NCBI RefSeq assembly: GCF_003814555.1
Contig: NZ_RKQN01000001.1
Coordinates: 970,566-1,034,565 of the forward strand
Origin: Vulcaniibacterium tengchongense
GTDB lineage: Bacteria > Pseudomonadota > Gammaproteobacteria > Xanthomonadales > Xanthomonadaceae
Direction of reading: 5' to 3'
DNA length: 64,000 nucleotides
Below are positions 1 to 11,672 of the stretch, one piece after another (positions within the stretch are counted from its first letter, which is position 1; each line of letters starts with the position of its first letter). A program made the translations under genes and the position numbers. The notes under the pieces were generated by a model. It saw only the letters and a list, made by a program, of their open reading frames with translations. It did not search any database and was not told the DNA's origin.

Positions 1-1023
1 CTGGTTGCGCTGCAGCTCCGGCGCTTCGCTGAGGATGCGGCGGGCGGTGTCGAGTTCGTTGGCGAGCATCGCCGACTGCGCGCGCAGCAGGCGTTCGGCC
101 AGCCCCGGCGGTTCGCTGCCGCCCGCGGGGAGCTCCCGGCCGAGCGCCGCCAGCAGCCGGTCGGTCGCCAGCCGCGCGGCGTCGACCAGATTCGCGTGCC
201 GGGCTTCGCCGCGGCGCGCCAGGCGTTCCCGGTCCAGCACCTCTAGGCTCACCTGCCACTGCCCCTGCGCGTACGTCGCCCAGCCGGTGACCTGGCCGGG
301 CGGCTGCCGCACGCGTGCGGTCAGGGCGTCCTGCCGCGCGAGCGAACTGAGGGTGGCCTCGCTCGACAGCACCGGCAACCCGGCGCGGCGCAGGCGGTCG
401 GCGATCAATTCCATCAGCCCCAGCCGCGCCCAGGCGATGTCGCCGGGGCCGTGCGCCTGCACCGGCAGCACCATGTAGTTTTCGCCCGCGGCCTCGCCCG
501 GGGCGGAAATGCGCGCCAGGGTCCAGGCCAGCGAGCCGGCCAGCAACCCGGCCAGGCCCACCGCCAGCAGCAACCATGGCGGGAAACGCCGCGACGCGCG
601 TGGGGCCGGTGCGGCGGGCATCGCGCTCGCCACCGCAGGCGCCTCGGCCGGGGTCTCGGCCGCGCGGAACGAGGGCGTTTCCGGGGCGGCCGGTTCGTCC
701 GCGTCCTCCACCGTCACCGGCGCCACCCAGGAGAAGCCGTAGCGCGGGATCGTGCGGATCGCGCGCTGTTCCTGGCCGTCGTCGCCGATGGTGCGGCGCG
801 CGCGCAGCACGATCTGCCCCATCTGCGCATCCGAGACGTCGGCGCGGCCGAACACCGCTTGCACCAATTGGTCGCGGTGCACCGCACGGTCGCGATGCTC
901 GATCAGGTAGGTCAGGCATTCGAACACCCGCGCCGGCAAGGCCACGGGCTGGCCGTCCCGCTGCAGTTCGCGCTTGGCGAGGTCGAGGCTGTAGGCGCCG
1001 AAGCGGTAACGGACGTGCTTCAT
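1..1023 (-). CDS. Winged-helix (CadC/ToxR-like) membrane-anchored transcriptional regulator, partial
   Basis: Reading leftward from the ATG at 1021-1023, the first 100 residues form an OmpR/PhoB-type winged-helix DNA-binding domain. It has the usual blocks FGAYSLDLAKREL, LTYLIEHRDRAVHRDQL and the closing RTIPRYGFSWVAPV. A Pro/Ala-rich linker follows, then one hydrophobic membrane segment at about residues 150-170 (PPWLLLAVGLAGLLAGSLAW) and a C-terminal part with no domain I recognise. This is the CadC/ToxR layout: a cytoplasmic DNA-binding head joined to a periplasmic sensor. The frame stays open to base 1, so the C-terminus is outside the window. The gene lies 271 bp downstream of the stress-protein gene on the same strand. 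Class is secure; signal and targets are unknown. Confidence 0.85.
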   Translation of the reverse strand, partial: MKHVRYRFGAYSLDLAKRELQRDGQPVALPARVFECLTYLIEHRDRAVHRDQLVQAVFGRADVSDAQMGQIVLRARRTIGDDGQEQRAIRTIPRYGFSWVAPVTVEDADEPAAPETPSFRAAETPAEAPAVASAMPAAPAPRASRRFPPWLLLAVGLAGLLAGSLAWTLARISAPGEAAGENYMVLPVQAHGPGDIAWARLGLMELIADRLRRAGLPVLSSEATLSSLARQDALTARVRQPPGQVTGWATYAQGQWQVSLEVLDRERLARRGEARHANLVDAARLATDRLLAALGRELPAGGSEPPGLAERLLRAQSAMLANELDTARRILSEAPELQRNQ

Positions 1024-1294
1024 GTCCGGGCGGGGCGCGGTCTTCGGCTCCTTGCCCGGTGGTCGGGATCGTCCCCGCGCGGCCCGGCGCGCCTGCATTC
1101 GTTACGGAAGGGGACGGGTGCGGCCAACGACGTCATCTCGTGATGGGTGATGCCCTGCCGGTCGATTCTACGTCGGATTTCCGCGGCGCCAGAAGGCGCC
1201 TGGGGAAACGGCAGACTCGGGCAAGGTCCGCGACCGCGGCTCGCTCCCTCCGCGAAGGCCGCTGCCCGGATGCGCCATGCGCCGGCGGCGCCGT

Positions 1295-2143
1295 TCAATG
1301 CGAGAACAGCACCGGCAGATGGGCGAACTCGAGCAGGTCCCGCGTCACCCCGCCCCACGCCCATTCGCGCAGGCGCGAATGGCCGTAGCCGCCGCTGACC
1401 AGCAGGTCGGCGTCGGATTCGCGGCAGTGGCCGAGGATCGCGGCGCCGACCGTCTCGCCGCCGCGCGGCCGCACCACGCTGCGGACGCGCAGGCCGTGCC
1501 GGCCCAGGTGGGCGGCGAGATCGGCGTCGGCATGGACCTCGGCCTCCGGTTCCAAGGCCGCGGCCTGGTCGTCGCGGATCTCCAGCAGGTCGACGGTCTC
1601 CGCCCGCCGCAGCAACGGCAGCGCATCGTGCGCGGCCCGCGCCGCCTCGCGCGCCGGGCGCCAGGCGACCACCGCGTGGCGCCAGCCGCTCTGCGGCGCC
1701 GCGCGCGGCGGCACCACCAGCACCGGCCGGCCCGAGTCCAGCAGCAGCGCGCCGAAATAGCCGCGGATCACCGCCGCCTCGCCCGGCTCGTCGGCGCCGG
1801 TCAGCACGGCGATGTCGGCGCAGCGGGCCAGCGGCACCAGCGCGTACTGCGGCTCCAGGAACAGCGATTCCACCAGCCGCACCTCGAACGGCACGGCTTG
1901 CCGGCGAAGGCGCTCGCGCAGCCCCTCGGCGCGGCGCGCGGCGTCGGCGCGCACGTCGGCGTAGACCTGGCCCAAGGCGGTCTCGACGGTCAGCCCCCAG
2001 GGGCCGGGCGCCGGCCCCGGCAGCGCGAACGCATCGGCCACGGTCAGGCGCGCGCCGGCGTCACCGGCCAATGCCAGCGCCGTGTCCAGCGCGTTGGCGT
2101 CGCCGGCGGTGCGGGTGACTGGGACCAGCAGGTCGCGGATCAT
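1295..2143 (-). CDS. Universal stress protein, UspA family
   Basis: The 282-residue product starts MIRDLLVPVTRTAGDANAL, the first beta strand of a Usp fold. It ends with the nucleotide-binding block VSGGYGHSRLREWAWGGVTRDLL and the terminal strand PVLFSH. The G-x2-G-x9-G(V/S)-type loop near the C-terminus suggests an ATP-binding Usp. At 282 residues it is about twice a single domain, so it is probably a tandem-domain form whose first half has lost the clear ATP loop. Usp proteins support survival under starvation and oxidative stress; the target here is unknown. It stands alone, with 66 bp to the DUF190 gene upstream. Confidence 0.88.
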   Translation of the reverse strand: MIRDLLVPVTRTAGDANALDTALALAGDAGARLTVADAFALPGPAPGPWGLTVETALGQVYADVRADAARRAEGLRERLRRQAVPFEVRLVESLFLEPQYALVPLARCADIAVLTGADEPGEAAVIRGYFGALLLDSGRPVLVVPPRAAPQSGWRHAVVAWRPAREAARAAHDALPLLRRAETVDLLEIRDDQAAALEPEAEVHADADLAAHLGRHGLRVRSVVRPRGGETVGAAILGHCRESDADLLVSGGYGHSRLREWAWGGVTRDLLEFAHLPVLFSH

Positions 2144-2209
2144 GGCTCGCCTCCTCGGTCGCCGCCGCGCCTAGTTCACCACCCCGCGCGTAAAGCCCGC
2201 CTGATGCCG

Positions 2210-2533
2210 TCAGCCGGGTTCGCCGACCACGCCGTACTCGACCGGCGCGCGCGCGTAGAACAGGCGCAGGCCCTCGGCGGCGAGCAGGTCGAGCAGGCGC
2301 TGCGCCTGCTCCGCATCGACGATGAACTCCACCAGCACCGGCACTTCGCCGGCCAGCTCGAAGAAGCGCTGCTCGCGCAGCTTGCCGTGGCGGCCGAACC
2401 CGGCCACCGCGCGAAACGCCGAGCCGCCGGGGACGCCCAGTTCGCGCGCGCGTTCCAGCAGCCATTCGTACACCGGCACGCCGCGGTGGCGGCGGTTCTC
2501 GTAGGTGTAAAGCCGCAACTGGACGCCGTTCAT
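2210..2533 (-). CDS. DUF190 domain protein, FluC partner
   Basis: A 107-residue protein beginning MNGVQLRLYTYENRRHRGVP with the body YEWLLERARELGVPGGSAFRAVAGFG, the typical DUF190 pattern. The fold is PII/GlnB-like. Members are usually encoded beside CrcB/FluC fluoride channels, but their biochemical role is not established. The ATG overlaps the fluC stop by four bases (ATGA, 2530-2533), so the two are translationally coupled in a two-gene operon. The C-terminus YARAPVEYGVVGEPG is complete. A role in regulating or supporting fluoride export is inferred from the gene pairing alone. Confidence 0.85.
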   Translation of the reverse strand: MNGVQLRLYTYENRRHRGVPVYEWLLERARELGVPGGSAFRAVAGFGRHGKLREQRFFELAGEVPVLVEFIVDAEQAQRLLDLLAAEGLRLFYARAPVEYGVVGEPG

Positions 2534-2931
2534 GGCGCGCCCCCGACCAGGCGGAGCAGCGCGCGGGTCGCGGCCAGCCCGGCCAGGGCGGCCAGCAGCG
2601 ACGCGCCCACGTGCGCCAGCAGGTGCAGCCCGGCCCAGCGGTAGTCGCCGCGCAGCAACAGCGCGACCGATTCGGCCGAGAACGTCGAGAACGTGGTCAG
2701 GCCGCCGAGAAAGCCGGTGGTCACCGCCAGGCGCGCGGCCGGCGGCAGGCTCTGGAACTGGTCGAACACGCCCAGCGCGCACCCCATCAGCAAACCGCCC
2801 AATACGTTCGCCGCCAGCGTTCCGAGCGGCAGCGCCGGAACCAGCGGGTTCAACGCCAGGCCGAGCGCCCAGCGCAGCAGCGCGCCGAGGCCGGCGCCGG
2901 CGAATACGGCCAAGGCCGAGAAAGCGTCCAC
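2530..2931 (-). CDS. crcB: Fluoride-specific ion channel FluC (CrcB)
   Basis: Small four-helix membrane protein that exports fluoride as an antiparallel dimer. Family signatures are GALLRWALG near the N-terminus, GTLAANVLGGLLMG in helix 2, and the hallmark GFLGGLTTFSTFS, which carries the phenylalanine and threonine/serine residues lining the pore and binding the central sodium. I start at the GTG at 2929-2931, giving 133 residues, close to the family's usual 125-130. A GGAG ribosome site (2940-2943) lies eight bases upstream, and the longer open frame upstream has no family similarity. It overlaps the DUF190 gene and diverges from the merR-type promoter. No fluoride riboswitch was recognised upstream. 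Confidence 0.93.
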   Translation of the reverse strand: MDAFSALAVFAGAGLGALLRWALGLALNPLVPALPLGTLAANVLGGLLMGCALGVFDQFQSLPPAARLAVTTGFLGGLTTFSTFSAESVALLLRGDYRWAGLHLLAHVGASLLAALAGLAATRALLRLVGGAP

Positions 2932-3071
2932 GCGTGCGACTCCGAAGGCCCGTGGGCATTTTGCCGCGGCCGCGCGCGGATCGGGCAACGCACGCGGATC
3001 GGCCGCCGCCGCGCGGCGCCAGCGTCCGCCTGTTCGCCCCTGCCCGGCTGCGCCCGCGCCCTTGTCGAAGC

Positions 3072-3102
3072 TTGACTCTGGACCAAGCTCCAGGGGGGAG
3101 AC
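3072..3102 (+). promoter_or_regulatory. Candidate MerR-type promoter/operator
   Basis: TTGACT (3072-3077) is a good -35 box. It is followed by an imperfect inverted repeat, CTCTGGA-CCAAGC-TCCAGGG, of the kind MerR-family copper regulators bind between an over-spaced -35 and -10. The -10 is weak and not clearly placed. The site lies 30-60 bp upstream of the MerR-type gene, consistent with autoregulation of the regulator-ATPase operon. Confidence 0.55.
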
Positions 3103-3130
3103 TTGCCGCAGTCCACACGGATCCCCTCCC

Positions 3131-3531
3131 ATGCAGATCGGCCAACTCGCCAAACGCGCCGGCGTTTCGATCGACACCGTGCGCTACTACGAACGCCAGG
3201 GCGTGCTGCCGCCGGCGCCGCGGCAAGCCTCCGGCTACCGCCGCTACGACGAGCAGGACCTCGCGCGCCTGCGCTTCCTGCGCCGGGCCAAGGCGCTCGG
3301 CTTCACCCTGAACGAGATCCAGGAGCTGCTGGCGCTGTCCGGCCGCCGCGACGGCGACATGGCCGCGCTCAAGGCCGCGGCCAGCGAGAAGCTCGCCGAC
3401 GTCGAACGCAAGCTGGCCGAACTGGCGCGGATCCGCGACGGCCTGCGCGCACTCGTCGACGCCTGCCCCGGCCATGGCGAACTGCAGCGCTGCCCGATCC
3501 TGGCCGCGCTCGCCGGCGAGGAGGACGCGGC

Positions 3532-3535
<4 letters not shown>
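3131..3535 (+). CDS. MerR-family heavy-metal-responsive regulator (CueR/ZntR-like)
   Basis: Starts [28 protein letters not shown], the canonical MerR helix-turn-helix, followed by the second wing motif [26 protein letters not shown] and the dimerisation helix. The C-terminus holds [13 protein letters not shown], two cysteines eight residues apart, as in CueR and related soft-metal sensors that bind metal between a loop Cys pair. CueR itself has a seven-residue gap, so metal specificity is not certain. The stop codon overlaps the ATPase start (ATGA), making an operon in which the sensor controls its own efflux pump. Copper or silver is the likely inducer, by context. Confidence 0.88.
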
Positions 3536-5946
<2,411 letters not shown>

Positions 5947-5977
5947 TCGCCCGCCCTTGCGTGTGCCGGAAGACAGG

Positions 5978-6811
5978 TCAAAGCCAGTCTTCCGGTGCCG
6001 AGGGTTCCACTGCCACTGGGTACGCGGCGCTATACGTCGTTTCCCAGGTGGAATGGTCGATGACGTCGATCTTCACGCCGACCAAGCCCACGCCCGCCAC
6101 ATTCACCCCCCCGGCCAGCGTCAGGCGCACAGGGTTGTGCTCGACGGTGCCTTGCGTCGTTCCGCTTCCGGTTACCACGACTTCGTTCAGCACGGCCGAG
6201 CCTTGCACGGGCACGTCCACCACATGGCCCAGGAGGGGCAGTTTGACGCGCACGCTGCCGCCGACGATGGGAAGGGTGTGGTTCAGCGGTACGTTCTCCG
6301 GCAGGGAAACCGGCTGTCCGTTGATCAACAAGGCGGCGATGCGCGTGGAAGCGCGGCATTCGACTCGCCGCGTTTCACTGCTGCAGCTGCAACGCAAGGC
6401 CCCGCGCACGCCGTTGGCGGCGAGCAGGCCCTGGACCGCATCGAACTCCTCCACTTCGGTCAGGCCTTCCCGGCTCGAACTGCGGGGCGCCTCCGTGTAG
6501 CCAGCCCGCCCGTGTGGCGCCTTCAGGTGCGCCACGTCGAGCATGGGCGTCACGCTGAGATCGACGTCCCCGGTGACCGAACGATCGTCGATGCCCGCGG
6601 CGGTGCGCTCGGTGCGATTGACGCAAGGCAAGGGATAGTCGAACGTGCCGAGCAAAGGCAGGGTGACGGCGACGTTGCCTTTGACGTTGCACGTGGCGAT
6701 CGAGCCCGACACGATGTCGGCGTTCTGCGCCCACGCGGCCGGAGCCCAGCAGGTGACGAGCAGCAGGGCGGCCGCACGGGAAGCGGCGCGTGAGGCGGGG
6801 TGCGATTCCAT
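5978..6811 (-). CDS. Secreted protein resembling the choice-of-anchor P family
   Basis: A 277-residue exported protein. The start at 6809-6811 has an AGGAG site eight bases upstream and gives a clean signal peptide (hydrophobic AALLLVTCWAPAAWA, cleavage before QNA). The mature part is beta-rich. A run near the C-terminus (LLINGQPVSLPENVPLNHTL, then VLNEVVVTGSG, then VRLTLAGG) resembles the repeated -NG-x-x-I...LNE-Q pattern of 'choice-of-anchor P' proteins. No anchor (PEP-CTERM or LPXTG) is visible at the C-terminus, which ends PSAPEDWL. It converges on the copper ATPase with 31 bp between, and has no same-strand partner. Family assignment is moderate; function unknown. Confidence 0.7.
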   Translation of the reverse strand: MESHPASRAASRAAALLLVTCWAPAAWAQNADIVSGSIATCNVKGNVAVTLPLLGTFDYPLPCVNRTERTAAGIDDRSVTGDVDLSVTPMLDVAHLKAPHGRAGYTEAPRSSSREGLTEVEEFDAVQGLLAANGVRGALRCSCSSETRRVECRASTRIAALLINGQPVSLPENVPLNHTLPIVGGSVRVKLPLLGHVVDVPVQGSAVLNEVVVTGSGTTQGTVEHNPVRLTLAGGVNVAGVGLVGVKIDVIDHSTWETTYSAAYPVAVEPSAPEDWL

Positions 6812-7382
6812 GGCTGTACTCCTTTCCGAAAAATGATGGTCCTTCTCCGTCCTTGCTCGGATCAAAGCCTGGTGCTCGCCGCGGAGCGGGCACTGCCGAC
6901 TCCTCACAGGACATCTCGGGCGCCGGCCGGATGCGAATCGACCTGGAGGCCGGCCGAAGCTGCAATGCAGATCGGAGAGTCCGCCTGCCATCCATCCACT
7001 CGGGGCGTCGACACGCTAAGTCGGGGTTTGTTATCGAGGGGTGAAGCGCGGAAGGCCGGTTTCGCTCGTACGACCTCGATGACGAAACTCGCCGCGTATC
7101 GACGACGGCGCGCTCTCGGCGAGAGAACGCTCCCGGGGTGGCCACGGCCTCGTGGTCGAACAGCGGCCCTGCGCCGAACCCGGCGGCGGCATTCCCCGGC
7201 GCTGCCGGCGGCTGTTGCCCGCCGCGCAGGCATGAAGGCAGGATTGGACTCGCATCCTTGCCCCTTCGCCGGGGCAGCCATGCGGTCCGGCGGGTCCGGA
7301 AGGCGCAGGCGGCGGCGAGCTGGCGCTTCCGGAATCCCCGCGGCATGCCGCGCGGCCGTCTCGCAGGTCGAAGCCGCAGCGC
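6812..7382. other. 571-bp stretch without a recognised gene
   Basis: Upstream of the secreted-protein gene. It holds that gene's ribosome site and presumably its promoter. The open frames inside it (for example on the minus strand, 6904-7281) have biased arginine/alanine composition, no recognisable motif and no ribosome site. I see no RNA gene or repeat. Confidence 0.5.
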
Positions 7383-7418
7383 AAAAAAAACCGAGGGCCG
7401 CCTTGCGGCGGCCCTCGG
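7383..7418 (-). terminator. Rho-independent terminator after tRNA-Glu
   Basis: A perfect 12-bp stem (7391-7402 with 7407-7418, CCGAGGGCCGCC / GGCGGCCCTCGG) with loop TTGC is followed on the minus strand by eight uridines (A8 at 7383-7390). It closes the two-tRNA transcript. Confidence 0.93.
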
Positions 7419-7427
7419 CTCTTTGGA

Positions 7428-7503
7428 TGGCGTCCCCACGGGGATTCGAACCCCGGTCGCTACCGTGAAAGGGTAATGTCCTAGGCCTCTAGACGATGGG
7501 GAC
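7428..7503 (-). tRNA. tRNA-Glu (TTC)
   Basis: The minus strand reads GTCCCCATCGTCTAGAGGCC, anticodon arm CCTTTCACGG (anticodon TTC), T-arm GGTTCGAATCC and a genome-encoded CCA end (7428-7430). Acceptor pairing GTCCCCA/TGGGGAC is perfect and the length is 76 nt. It follows tRNA-Ala by 26 bp and is probably cotranscribed with it. Confidence 0.97.
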
Positions 7504-7529
7504 GAAAACCGGATTGTGCTTCAGCAAGT

Positions 7530-7605
<76 letters not shown>

Positions 7606-7650
7606 ACATGCTGGAAAGACGAAAATTCTAGCGGCCGTTCAGCGTTGTCG

Positions 7651-8163
7651 TCAAGCGCTCGCTGCCAGATCTTTCGTGCCGTCGCCGGAGGCGGTGCCGC
7701 CGTCGACGGGGCGCAATGTTGCCACACCATGTCCCCGCTCCGCTAGATACTCCAGCCACTTTCCGAGGAAGGTGTTCATGCGCAGGCGGTGGCCGACCAC
7801 CCGCGCCGGCGGCGGGTACATGCCGATCACGTCCTGCCAGCGCCGCCCCACGTAGCAGTGGGTGGCCTCGAGCTGGCGCGCGTCGTGGTACAGCCGCAGG
7901 TAGGCCGAAGGGTCCGGCTCGCCGGTGAGCGGATCGCGCAGGGCGTAGGTCAGGCGCAGCTCGGTGGTGTAGCGGTGCTGCTCGAGCACGTCCAGCTGCA
8001 GGTCCAGGCCGTCGCCGACGACCGAGCGGTAGCCGCCCGGCGCGAGCCCGGCCGGCGCGAACAGGCGCGACAGGCGCGCGTGGTTCTCCGCGTACAGCCC
8101 CATCAGCCAGGCAAAACGGCTGAGCCTGGGAATGCGCGCGGTCTGGGCGATGAGCGATGGCAT
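7651..8163 (-). CDS. DUF1249 family protein (YqiB-like)
   Basis: A 170-residue soluble protein. The block FAWLMGLYAENHARLSRLFA, the later YLRLYHDARQLEATHCYV and the C-terminal RLRMNTFLGKWLEYLAERGHG are the conserved parts of DUF1249, a small proteobacterial family that includes E. coli YqiB. No enzyme motif is evident and the function is unknown. It stands alone between tRNA-Ala and ppsR. Confidence 0.9.
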   Translation of the reverse strand: MPSLIAQTARIPRLSRFAWLMGLYAENHARLSRLFAPAGLAPGGYRSVVGDGLDLQLDVLEQHRYTTELRLTYALRDPLTGEPDPSAYLRLYHDARQLEATHCYVGRRWQDVIGMYPPPARVVGHRLRMNTFLGKWLEYLAERGHGVATLRPVDGGTASGDGTKDLAASA

Positions 8164-8262
8164 GGGCCGATGCTACACGCCAGGGCGCCCGCGCGCAGCG
8201 TTGACGGCATGCGAGCGGCTGCCTAACGTGGAAGTTCCCCGCTCCGCGCCGCGGCCGCGCGG

Positions 8263-9084
8263 TCAGAACATCTCGCGGCGGATCCCCAGCGTGGTCAGCA
8301 CCTTGCTCGCGATCTCCTCGATCGAGGTGTGGGTCGTGCTCAGGGTCGGGATGCGCTCGGCGCGGAACATGGCCTCGGCCGCGGCGACCTCGCGCCGGCA
8401 GGTCTCGAGCTGGGCGTAGCGCGAATTGGGGCGGCGCTCCTGGCGGATCTGGTGCAGCCGCGCCGGGTCGATGGTCAGGCCGAACAGCTTGCTGCGCCAG
8501 GGCCGCAGCCGCGGCGGCAGGCGGTCGTGGTCGAGGTCCTCGTCGGTCAGCGGATAGTTCGCCGCGCGCACGCCGTAGTGCAGCGCCAGGTAGACGCACG
8601 TCGGCGTCTTGCCGGCGCGCGACACCGCCACCAGGATCACGTCGGCCTCGCCGTAGTCGATGCTCTGGCCGTCGTCGTGGGTCAGCGCGTAGTTCATCGC
8701 GTTGATGCGGCGGTGGTAGGTCTCGAAGTCGACCATGCCGTGCGCCTGGCCCATGCGCCGCTGCCGCACCTCGCCGAGCTCGCGTTCCAGCGGTTCGATG
8801 AACGGCGCGAAAACGTCGAGCATCAGCGCGCCGCTCTCGGCCAACGCCGAGCTGACGTCCGAATCGACGCAGGAATTGACCACCACCGGGCGTACGCCGT
8901 GCTGCTCGGCGGCGAGGCGGATCCGCTCCACCACTTCCCTCGCCCGCTCGACGTTGTCGACGAAGGGGATGCGTTCGGTGACGAAGCGCGTCTCGGTGAA
9001 CTGGGTGAGCAGGCTGTGGCCGATGGTCTCGGCCGTGATACCGGTACCATCGGAGACATAGAACACCGGCCTCACGCTCGCCAT
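8263..9084 (-). CDS. ppsR: Phosphoenolpyruvate synthase regulatory protein (kinase/pyrophosphorylase)
   Basis: A 273-residue bifunctional DUF299 enzyme. It inactivates PEP synthase by ADP-dependent threonine phosphorylation and reactivates it by phosphate-dependent removal. Hallmarks are the start [20 protein letters not shown], the P-loop-like [16 protein letters not shown] and [20 protein letters not shown]. The start is the ATG at 9082-9084; a longer frame continues far upstream antisense to ppsA and is spurious. It is transcribed divergently from its target ppsA with 123 bp between the start codons, the standard arrangement. Confidence 0.95.
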   Translation of the reverse strand: MASVRPVFYVSDGTGITAETIGHSLLTQFTETRFVTERIPFVDNVERAREVVERIRLAAEQHGVRPVVVNSCVDSDVSSALAESGALMLDVFAPFIEPLERELGEVRQRRMGQAHGMVDFETYHRRINAMNYALTHDDGQSIDYGEADVILVAVSRAGKTPTCVYLALHYGVRAANYPLTDEDLDHDRLPPRLRPWRSKLFGLTIDPARLHQIRQERRPNSRYAQLETCRREVAAAEAMFRAERIPTLSTTHTSIEEIASKVLTTLGIRREMF

Positions 9085-9207
9085 TCGCAGAATCTCCACG
9101 TCGGATAGGAAAAATCCTGTCGGATCAACCTTGTACGGCCCTGACCCAGCGGCGATCATATCCGCTTCGCCGCTTCGGTACGCGGCCGTCCTCTCGGAGA
9201 CCTGCGC

Positions 9208-11583
9208 TTGAACGAGAACATCCTTTGGCTGCACGAACTGCGTCTGACCGATCTGGCCCGCGTCGGCGGCAAGAATTCCTCGCTCGGCGAGATGATCGGC
9301 AACCTGTCCGGGCTCGGCGTCTCGGTGCCGGGCGGCTTCGCCACGACGGCCGAAGCGTTCAAGGCCTTCATCGCGCACAACGACCTGCACCAGCGCATCT
9401 ACGACAGGCTCGCCTCGCTCGACGTCGAGGACGTCGCCGCGCTGACCGCGGCCGGCGCCGAGATCCGCGGCTGGGTGGTCGAGGCGCCGCTGCAGCCGGA
9501 GCTGGAAGCCGACATCCGTGCGGCGTACCGGAAGCTGTGCGCCGAGAACGGCGGCGGCGACGTCGCGGTGGCGGTGCGTTCCTCGGCCACCGCGGAGGAC
9601 CTGCCGGACGCCAGCTTCGCCGGCCAGCAGGAGACCTTCCTCAACGTCACCGGCGTCGAGGACGTGCTGCGCAAGGTCAAGGAGGTGTTCGCCTCGCTGT
9701 ACAACGACCGCGCCATCGCCTACCGCGTGCACCACGGCTTCAAGCACGAGGACGTGTTCCTGTCCGCCGGCGTGCAGTTGATGGTGCGCTCCGACGTCGG
9801 CGCCTCCGGCGTGCTGTTCACGCTCGACACCGAGTCCGGCTTCCGCGACGTGGTGTTCATCACCTCCAGCTACGGCCTGGGCGAGATGGTCGTGCAGGGC
9901 GCGGTCAATCCGGACGAGTTCTACGTGTACAAGCCCACGCTCAAGCAGGGCAAGCACGCGATCCTGCGCCGCGGCCTCGGCGCCAAGCAGCAGCGCATGG
10001 TCTACTCGGACCGGCCCGGCGAGCGCGTGCGCATCGAGGAGACGCCGGCCGACCTGCGCAACCGCTTCTCGATCAGCGACGAGGACGTGCACGAGCTGGC
10101 GCGCCAGGCGCTCACCATCGAACAGCACTACGGCCGTCCGATGGACATCGAATGGGCCAAGGACGGCGTCAGCGGCAAGCTGTTCATCGTCCAGGCGCGC
10201 CCGGAGACGGTGAAGTCCCGCGGCCACGCCACCCAGATCGAGCGCTACCAGCTGAGCCGGCGCGGCGAGGTGATCTGCGAGGGCCGCGCGATCGGCCAGA
10301 AGATCGGCACCGGCGTCGCCCGCGTGGTGCGCTCGCTCGAGGACATGCACAAGGTGCAGCCGGGCGACGTGCTGGTCGCCGACATGACCGATCCGGACTG
10401 GGAGCCGGTGATGAAGCGCTCGGCGGCCATCGTCACCAACCGCGGCGGCCGTACCTGCCACGCGGCGATCATCGCCCGCGAGCTGGGCGTGCCGGCGGTG
10501 GTCGGCACCGGCAATGCGCTGGACGCGATCGAGGACGGCCGCGAGGTCACGGTGTCCTGCGCGGAGGGCGACACCGGGTTCATCTACGCCGGCGCCCTGC
10601 CCTTCGAGCGCAACGTCGCCGACCTCGACAAGATGCCCGAGGCGCCGCTCAAGGTGATGATGAACGTCGCCAACCCGGAACGCGCGTTCGACTTCGCCAT
10701 GCTGCCGCACGCCGGCGTCGGCCTGGCGCGCCTGGAGATGATCATCGCCAGCCACATCGGCGTGCACCCCAAGGCCCTGCTCGAGTACGACCAGCAGGAC
10801 GCGGCGACCAGGAAGAGGATCGACGAGAAGATCGCCGGCTATTCCAGCCCGGTCGACTTCTACGTCGACCGCCTGGCCGAAGGCATCGCTACGATCACCG
10901 CCGCGTTCGCGCCGCACCCGGTGATCGTGCGCTTGTCCGACTTCAAGTCGAACGAGTACGCCAACCTGGTCGGCGGTAGCCGCTACGAGCCACACGAGGA
11001 GAACCCGATGATCGGCTTCCGCGGCGCCAGCCGCTACGTCGATCCGAGCTTCGCCGAAGCCTTCGCCCTGGAGTGCCGCGCGGTGAAGAAGGTGCGCGAG
11101 CAGATGGGCCTGACCAACTGCTGGGTGATGATCCCGTTCGTGCGCACGCTCGAGGAAGGCCGCAAGGTGGTCGAGGTGCTGGAGGGCAACGGCCTGAAGA
11201 AGGGCGAAGGCGGCCTGAAGGTCATCATGATGTGCGAGGTGCCCTCGAACGCGCTGCTGGCCGACGAGTTCCTGGACATCTTCGACGGCTTCTCGATCGG
11301 CTCGAACGACCTGACCCAGCTGACCCTGGGCCTGGACCGCGACTCGGGCATCGTCGCCCGGTTGTTCGACGAGCGGAATCCGGCGGTCAAGAAGATGCTG
11401 TCGATGGCGATCTCCGCGGCGCGCGCCAAGGGCAAGTACGTCGGCATCTGCGGCCAGGGCCCCAGCGACCATCCGGACCTGGCGCAGTGGCTGATGGAAC
11501 AGGGCATCGAATCGGTGTCGCTGAACCCCGATACCGTGGTCGACACCTGGCTGCGCCTGGCCAAGGCCAAGGCGGCCGCCTGA
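9208..11583 (+). CDS. ppsA: Phosphoenolpyruvate synthase
   Basis: A 791-residue enzyme converting pyruvate and ATP to phosphoenolpyruvate, AMP and phosphate for gluconeogenesis. The N-terminal ATP-grasp domain opens [20 protein letters not shown] and includes [19 protein letters not shown]. The phosphohistidine swivel domain has [15 protein letters not shown] (catalytic His near 418). The C-terminal TIM barrel has [18 protein letters not shown] and the catalytic cysteine in [11 protein letters not shown]. The start is TTG (9208-9210), with a CGGAG site nine bases upstream; the residues match the family's usual first block. The divergent neighbour ppsR regulates it. Confidence 0.97.
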   Translation: MNENILWLHELRLTDLARVGGKNSSLGEMIGNLSGLGVSVPGGFATTAEAFKAFIAHNDLHQRIYDRLASLDVEDVAALTAAGAEIRGWVVEAPLQPELEADIRAAYRKLCAENGGGDVAVAVRSSATAEDLPDASFAGQQETFLNVTGVEDVLRKVKEVFASLYNDRAIAYRVHHGFKHEDVFLSAGVQLMVRSDVGASGVLFTLDTESGFRDVVFITSSYGLGEMVVQGAVNPDEFYVYKPTLKQGKHAILRRGLGAKQQRMVYSDRPGERVRIEETPADLRNRFSISDEDVHELARQALTIEQHYGRPMDIEWAKDGVSGKLFIVQARPETVKSRGHATQIERYQLSRRGEVICEGRAIGQKIGTGVARVVRSLEDMHKVQPGDVLVADMTDPDWEPVMKRSAAIVTNRGGRTCHAAIIARELGVPAVVGTGNALDAIEDGREVTVSCAEGDTGFIYAGALPFERNVADLDKMPEAPLKVMMNVANPERAFDFAMLPHAGVGLARLEMIIASHIGVHPKALLEYDQQDAATRKRIDEKIAGYSSPVDFYVDRLAEGIATITAAFAPHPVIVRLSDFKSNEYANLVGGSRYEPHEENPMIGFRGASRYVDPSFAEAFALECRAVKKVREQMGLTNCWVMIPFVRTLEEGRKVVEVLEGNGLKKGEGGLKVIMMCEVPSNALLADEFLDIFDGFSIGSNDLTQLTLGLDRDSGIVARLFDERNPAVKKMLSMAISAARAKGKYVGICGQGPSDHPDLAQWLMEQGIESVSLNPDTVVDTWLRLAKAKAAA

Positions 11584-11610
11584 GCGGCTTGCCGCTTCCG
11601 TCGTTCCGGC

Positions 11611-11646
11611 CGACGCCCCGCCCCGCGCGGGGCGTCGCGCTTTATA
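11611..11646 (+). terminator. Terminator after ppsA
   Basis: A 10-bp GC-rich stem (CGACGCCCCG at 11611-11620 with CGGGGCGTCG at 11628-11637) is followed by CGCTTTATAG. The T-run is weak, but it lies 27 bp after the ppsA stop. Confidence 0.6.
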
Positions 11647-11672
11647 GTTCCGGCGCCTCCGGAGGAAACGCC

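Noticed and set aside
2932-3070. Fluoride riboswitch before crcB
   Set aside because: I looked for the conserved helices and pseudoknot words on the minus strand and did not find them. A covariance-model search would decide.
6904-7281. Possible 125-residue gene on the minus strand
   Set aside because: No ribosome site, biased composition, no recognisable block, and no codon-position pattern distinct from the surrounding gap.
8263-11472. 1069-codon minus-strand open frame over ppsA
   Set aside because: Only its last 273 codons are the ppsR gene. The rest is antisense to ppsA, and it stays open because of the high GC content.
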